Shown here one piece after another: positions 38,995-41,909 of a stretch of DNA of 41,909 nucleotides. Location: assembly GCA_902476475.1 (NCBI GenBank), contig CABSDO010000004.1, positions 1 to 41,909 on the forward strand, read 5' to 3'. Every line of letters begins with the position of its first letter. Position 1 is the stretch's first letter. Under the pieces are notes generated by a model that was not told where the DNA came from, searched no databases, and was given only the letters and a program-made list of their open reading frames with translations. This DNA is from an uncultured Collinsella sp. Lineage in GTDB: Bacteria; Actinomycetota; Coriobacteriia; Coriobacteriales; Coriobacteriaceae. A program made the translations under genes and the position numbers.

Positions 38995-41733
38995 GTGGCA
39001 GACGATATCAACAATAGCGAGGGTATGGACGAGGCCAGCGACGCCGGCATGCCCGATGATCTGAAGCGCCTGCTCGCCCGTGCTGAGCAGGGCGAGGACG
39101 GCGACCCGGACGCCTATAATCCCGATGTCGATGATGAGGAAGAAGAAGACGACGCCGAGCTCGAGGAGAGCTTTGGCGAAGTCGACCGTGGTGCCTCGGC
39201 CGGCGAGGATATCAACGGCGGCCAGCTCCAGATTTCGGAGTTTGGCCGCGAGATGAAGCAGTCGTTCATCGAGTATTCGATGTCGGTCATCACGGCGCGC
39301 GCCTTGCCGGACGTGCGCGATGGCTTAAAGCCGGTGCACCGCCGCATCCTGTACGCGATGAACGAGAGCGGCATCTACCCCAACCGCCCACACAAGAAGT
39401 CGGCCTGGACGGTCGGCGAAGTTATCGGTAAGTACCACCCGCACGGCGATTTCGCGGTCTACGAGGCCATGGTCCGCCTGGCGCAGTGGTTCTCCATGCG
39501 CACGCCGCTCATCGACGGTCACGGCAACTTCGGCAACATCGATGGCGACGGCGCGGCGGCTATGCGTTACACCGAGAGCCGCCTGGCCAAGCCCGCCATG
39601 GAACTGCTTCGTGACTTGCAGAAGGATACCGTCGACTGGCAGCCCAACTACGACGAATCGCTCGCCGAGCCCGTGGCGCTGCCTGCGCGCTTCCCCAACC
39701 TGCTGGTCAACGGCAGCCAGGGCATCGCCGTCGGCATGGCCACCAACATCGCTCCGCATAACCTCACCGAGGCGATCGAGGCCACCTGCTACCTGATCGA
39801 CAACCCCGACGCCACCGTTGACGAGCTCATGCAGATCATGCCCGGTCCGGACTTCCCCACCGGCGCCATCATCATGGGCAGCGCCGGCATTAAGCAGAGC
39901 TACGAGACCGGCCGCGGCTCCATTACCGTGCGTGCCAAGGCACATGTGGAGTCCACCAAGACCGGCCGCAGCCGCCTGGTCTTTACCGAGATTCCCTACA
40001 TGGTCAACAAGGGCACCCTGCAGGAGAAGATCGCCCAGCTCGTCAACGACAAGCGCATCGAGGGCATCTCGGATATGCGCGATGAGTCCAACCAGAAGGG
40101 TATCCGTCTGGTCATCGAGCTCAAGAAGGGCGTCATTCCGCAGGTCGTGCTCAACAATCTGTATAAGTACACCTCGCTGCAGACGACCTTTGGCGCCAAC
40201 AACCTGGCACTCGTCAACGGCGTTCCCAAATGCCTGAGCCTGCGCGAGATGCTGCAGCACTACATCGACCACCAGGTCGACGTCGTCACTCGCCGCACCC
40301 GCTTCGACCTTAAGAAGGCCCAGGCCCGCGCGCATATCCTTGAGGGCTACTTGATGGCTCTCGACCATATCGACGAGGTCATTAGCATCATCCGCTCCTC
40401 GCAGACCGACTCCGAGGCCAGCAGCCGCTTGATCGAGCGCTTTGGCTTTACGCCCGAGCAGACCACGGCCATCCTCGAGATGAAGCTGCGCCGCCTGACC
40501 GGCCTGGAGCGCGACAAGATCCAGGAAGAGTTGGACGGCCTGCGCCGCGCCATCGCCTACTACGAGGACCTGCTGGCGCATGAGGAGAAGATCCTGGGCG
40601 TCATCAAGGAAGAGATGCGCGAGATCTCCAAGAAGTTTGGCGACAAGCGCCGCACCGAGATCAGCCAGGTTGAGAAGGACCTGGATGTCGAGGACCTCAT
40701 CGCCGACGAGGATATGGTCGTGACCATCACCCACACCGGCTACGTTAAGCGTATCCCGGTGGCTGCCTACCGCGCCCAGAAGCGCGGCGGCAAGGGCGTG
40801 TCGGGCGTCAACCTCAAAGAGGACGACGTTATCGATGAGATGTTCATCGCGTCCACGCACGAGTACGTGCTGTTCTTCTCGAGCAAGGGCAAGGTCTATC
40901 GCCTGAAGGTGCACGAGCTGCCGGTGGGTACGCGCCAGGCGCGCGGTACCGCGATCGTCAACCTGCTGCCCTTCGAGGAGGACGAGAAGATCGCGAGTGT
41001 CATCAGCTGCCGCGAGTTCCCGGCCGACGAGTACCTGATGTTTGCCACCAAGAGCGGCATGGTCAAGAAGACCGTGATGAGCGCATACGACCGCAGCCGT
41101 CGTGACGGCCTGATCGCTATCAACCTGCGTGACGACGACGCGCTGCTGAACGTGCGCCGCGTGCGCGAGGGTGACAAGATCATCCTGGCCACCACTGCGG
41201 GCAAGGCGATCATGTTCTCCGAGGAGCAGGTGCGCGCTACCGGCCGCGATACCAGCGGCGTTCGCGGCATTAGCATGAAGGACGGCGTGAGCGTTCTGGG
41301 CATGGAAGTCACTAACGGCAACGGCGATCTGTTCGTCATTACCGAGCGCGGTTACGGCAAGCGCACGCCGGTCGCGGACTACCCAGAGCAGAACCGCGGC
41401 GGTCAGGGTGTCTATACCATTCAGATGACCGAGCGCAAGGGCAACCTCGCGGCTATGAAGACGGTGGGCCCGCAGCACGAGCTGTTCATCGTGACGGAAG
41501 GCGCGACGGTCATTCGTGTCAAAACCGACGAGATCAGCCAGACTGGCCGTGCCACCCAGGGCGTCAAGATGATGACCGTCGACGGCAACGACCGCATCTG
41601 CGCCGTAGCCCGCATGACGGCCGCCAAAGAGAAGCCCGAGGGCGAAGGTGCCGAGGCCGCAGCCGACACCGAAGAGGCCCCAGTCGACCTAGGCGACGGC
41701 AACGACATGCCAGAAGATCTCCTCGACGAGTAA
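38995..41733 (+). CDS. gyrA: DNA gyrase subunit A with acidic N-terminal extension
   Basis: The product is the breakage-reunion subunit, 912 residues. The core starts near residue 85 (MKQSFIEYSMSVITARALPDVRDG). The catalytic tyrosine is Tyr192 (MRYTESR; E. coli Tyr122, offset 70). The quinolone region reads HPHGDFAVYEAMVRLAQ, with Phe153 at the position of E. coli Ser83 and Glu157 at Asp87. The C-terminal domain has the gyrase box QKRGGKG and repeated blade motifs. Residues 1-84 are a long acidic extension (with DVDDEEEEDDAELEES) not present in E. coli or Bacillus, and the C-terminal tail is also acidic. The GTG start follows AGGAGGT. Confidence 0.97.
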   Translation: MADDINNSEGMDEASDAGMPDDLKRLLARAEQGEDGDPDAYNPDVDDEEEEDDAELEESFGEVDRGASAGEDINGGQLQISEFGREMKQSFIEYSMSVITARALPDVRDGLKPVHRRILYAMNESGIYPNRPHKKSAWTVGEVIGKYHPHGDFAVYEAMVRLAQWFSMRTPLIDGHGNFGNIDGDGAAAMRYTESRLAKPAMELLRDLQKDTVDWQPNYDESLAEPVALPARFPNLLVNGSQGIAVGMATNIAPHNLTEAIEATCYLIDNPDATVDELMQIMPGPDFPTGAIIMGSAGIKQSYETGRGSITVRAKAHVESTKTGRSRLVFTEIPYMVNKGTLQEKIAQLVNDKRIEGISDMRDESNQKGIRLVIELKKGVIPQVVLNNLYKYTSLQTTFGANNLALVNGVPKCLSLREMLQHYIDHQVDVVTRRTRFDLKKAQARAHILEGYLMALDHIDEVISIIRSSQTDSEASSRLIERFGFTPEQTTAILEMKLRRLTGLERDKIQEELDGLRRAIAYYEDLLAHEEKILGVIKEEMREISKKFGDKRRTEISQVEKDLDVEDLIADEDMVVTITHTGYVKRIPVAAYRAQKRGGKGVSGVNLKEDDVIDEMFIASTHEYVLFFSSKGKVYRLKVHELPVGTRQARGTAIVNLLPFEEDEKIASVISCREFPADEYLMFATKSGMVKKTVMSAYDRSRRDGLIAINLRDDDALLNVRRVREGDKIILATTAGKAIMFSEEQVRATGRDTSGVRGISMKDGVSVLGMEVTNGNGDLFVITERGYGKRTPVADYPEQNRGGQGVYTIQMTERKGNLAAMKTVGPQHELFIVTEGATVIRVKTDEISQTGRATQGVKMMTVDGNDRICAVARMTAAKEKPEGEGAEAAADTEEAPVDLGDGNDMPEDLLDE

Positions 41734-41774
41734 GAGGCCCTAGCTGGTAGAAAATATCAGACCCCATATATCGG

Positions 41775-41807
41775 CGGTCGGCGCACCTGCGCGCCGACCG
41801 CTTTTTT
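41775..41807 (+). terminator. Terminator of gyrBA
   Basis: The perfect 10-bp stem CGGTCGGCGC/GCGCCGACCG with a six-base loop is followed by CTTTTTT. Confidence 0.93.
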
Positions 41808-41866
41808 GAAAACCTAGGGACCCGCGTTCGCCCCGGCCGCCCGGCGGCATATGAAGTCGATCGCGA

Positions 41867-41909
41867 GTTCCGCACGAGCCGGAGAGCACTTAATGTGCTC
41901 TCCGTGCGA
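41867..41909. other. Palindrome at the right window edge
   Basis: CGGAGAGCAC and GTGCTCTCCG form a perfect 10-bp stem around TTAAT (41880-41904), with an outer CGCAC/GTGCG that would need a bulge. It is cut by the window edge, so I cannot tell whether a T run follows. It may be a second terminator or a dispersed palindromic repeat. Confidence 0.45.

Overview
The window looks like the replication-origin region of a high-GC anaerobic actinomycete of the class Coriobacteriia, most likely Collinsella or a close relative. The support is the gene order rpmH-rnpA-yidD-yidC-khpB / rsmG-parA-parB on the minus strand and dnaA-dnaN-recF-dciA-gyrB-gyrA on the plus strand, the GC-rich codon use, frequent GTG starts, and the style of the surface and M28-like proteins. 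The genus is inferred from remembered families, not from a search.

Layout. 1-1850: an rRNA-spacer-like edge, then an AT-richer island with a TraX-like membrane protein lying between two copies of a 56-bp direct repeat, beside a tRNA-Lys whose 3' end is also duplicated. 1864-10208 (minus strand): M29 aminopeptidase, a small membrane protein, purC, a two-component system, a Tat lipoprotein, a TSCPD-domain protein and purB. 10320-10840: a mosaic of palindromes and extra copies of the 3' end of tRNA-Gly. 11135-14566: a large LPXTG surface protein with a thioester domain and CnaB/SpaA repeats. 14633-24024: a small membrane protein, a very unusual M28-like membrane protein, a tandem WYL regulator pair, a DinG-type helicase with an exonuclease domain, and ddl. 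24110-30401: rlmN, the chromosome segregation locus (parA, parB, three perfect parS sites), rsmG, khpB, yidC, yidD, rnpA and rpmH. 30402-41909: the origin and the replication operons.

The most striking part is the origin. A 450-residue protein with a GHKL-type ATP-binding domain, a long Gln/Pro/Met-rich linker and a C-terminal winged helix is encoded between the rpmH-side origin repeats and dnaA, 15 bases ahead of dnaA. The origin repeats are not canonical DnaA boxes. They are copies of GTTTTCAACAGG on both sides of the ATPase-dnaA pair and inside the ATPase gene. The DnaA recognition helix carries a substitution (Asn for the usual Asp) at a base-contacting position. Together these suggest a lineage-specific initiation system.

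Most minus-strand genes left of the origin and all plus-strand genes right of it run with the replication fork. The adhesin, the WYL pair and rlmN run against it. Both nucleotide-synthesis genes (purC, purB), translation and envelope genes and the segregation machinery are housekeeping. The tRNA-adjacent mosaics and the traX island are the accessory parts.
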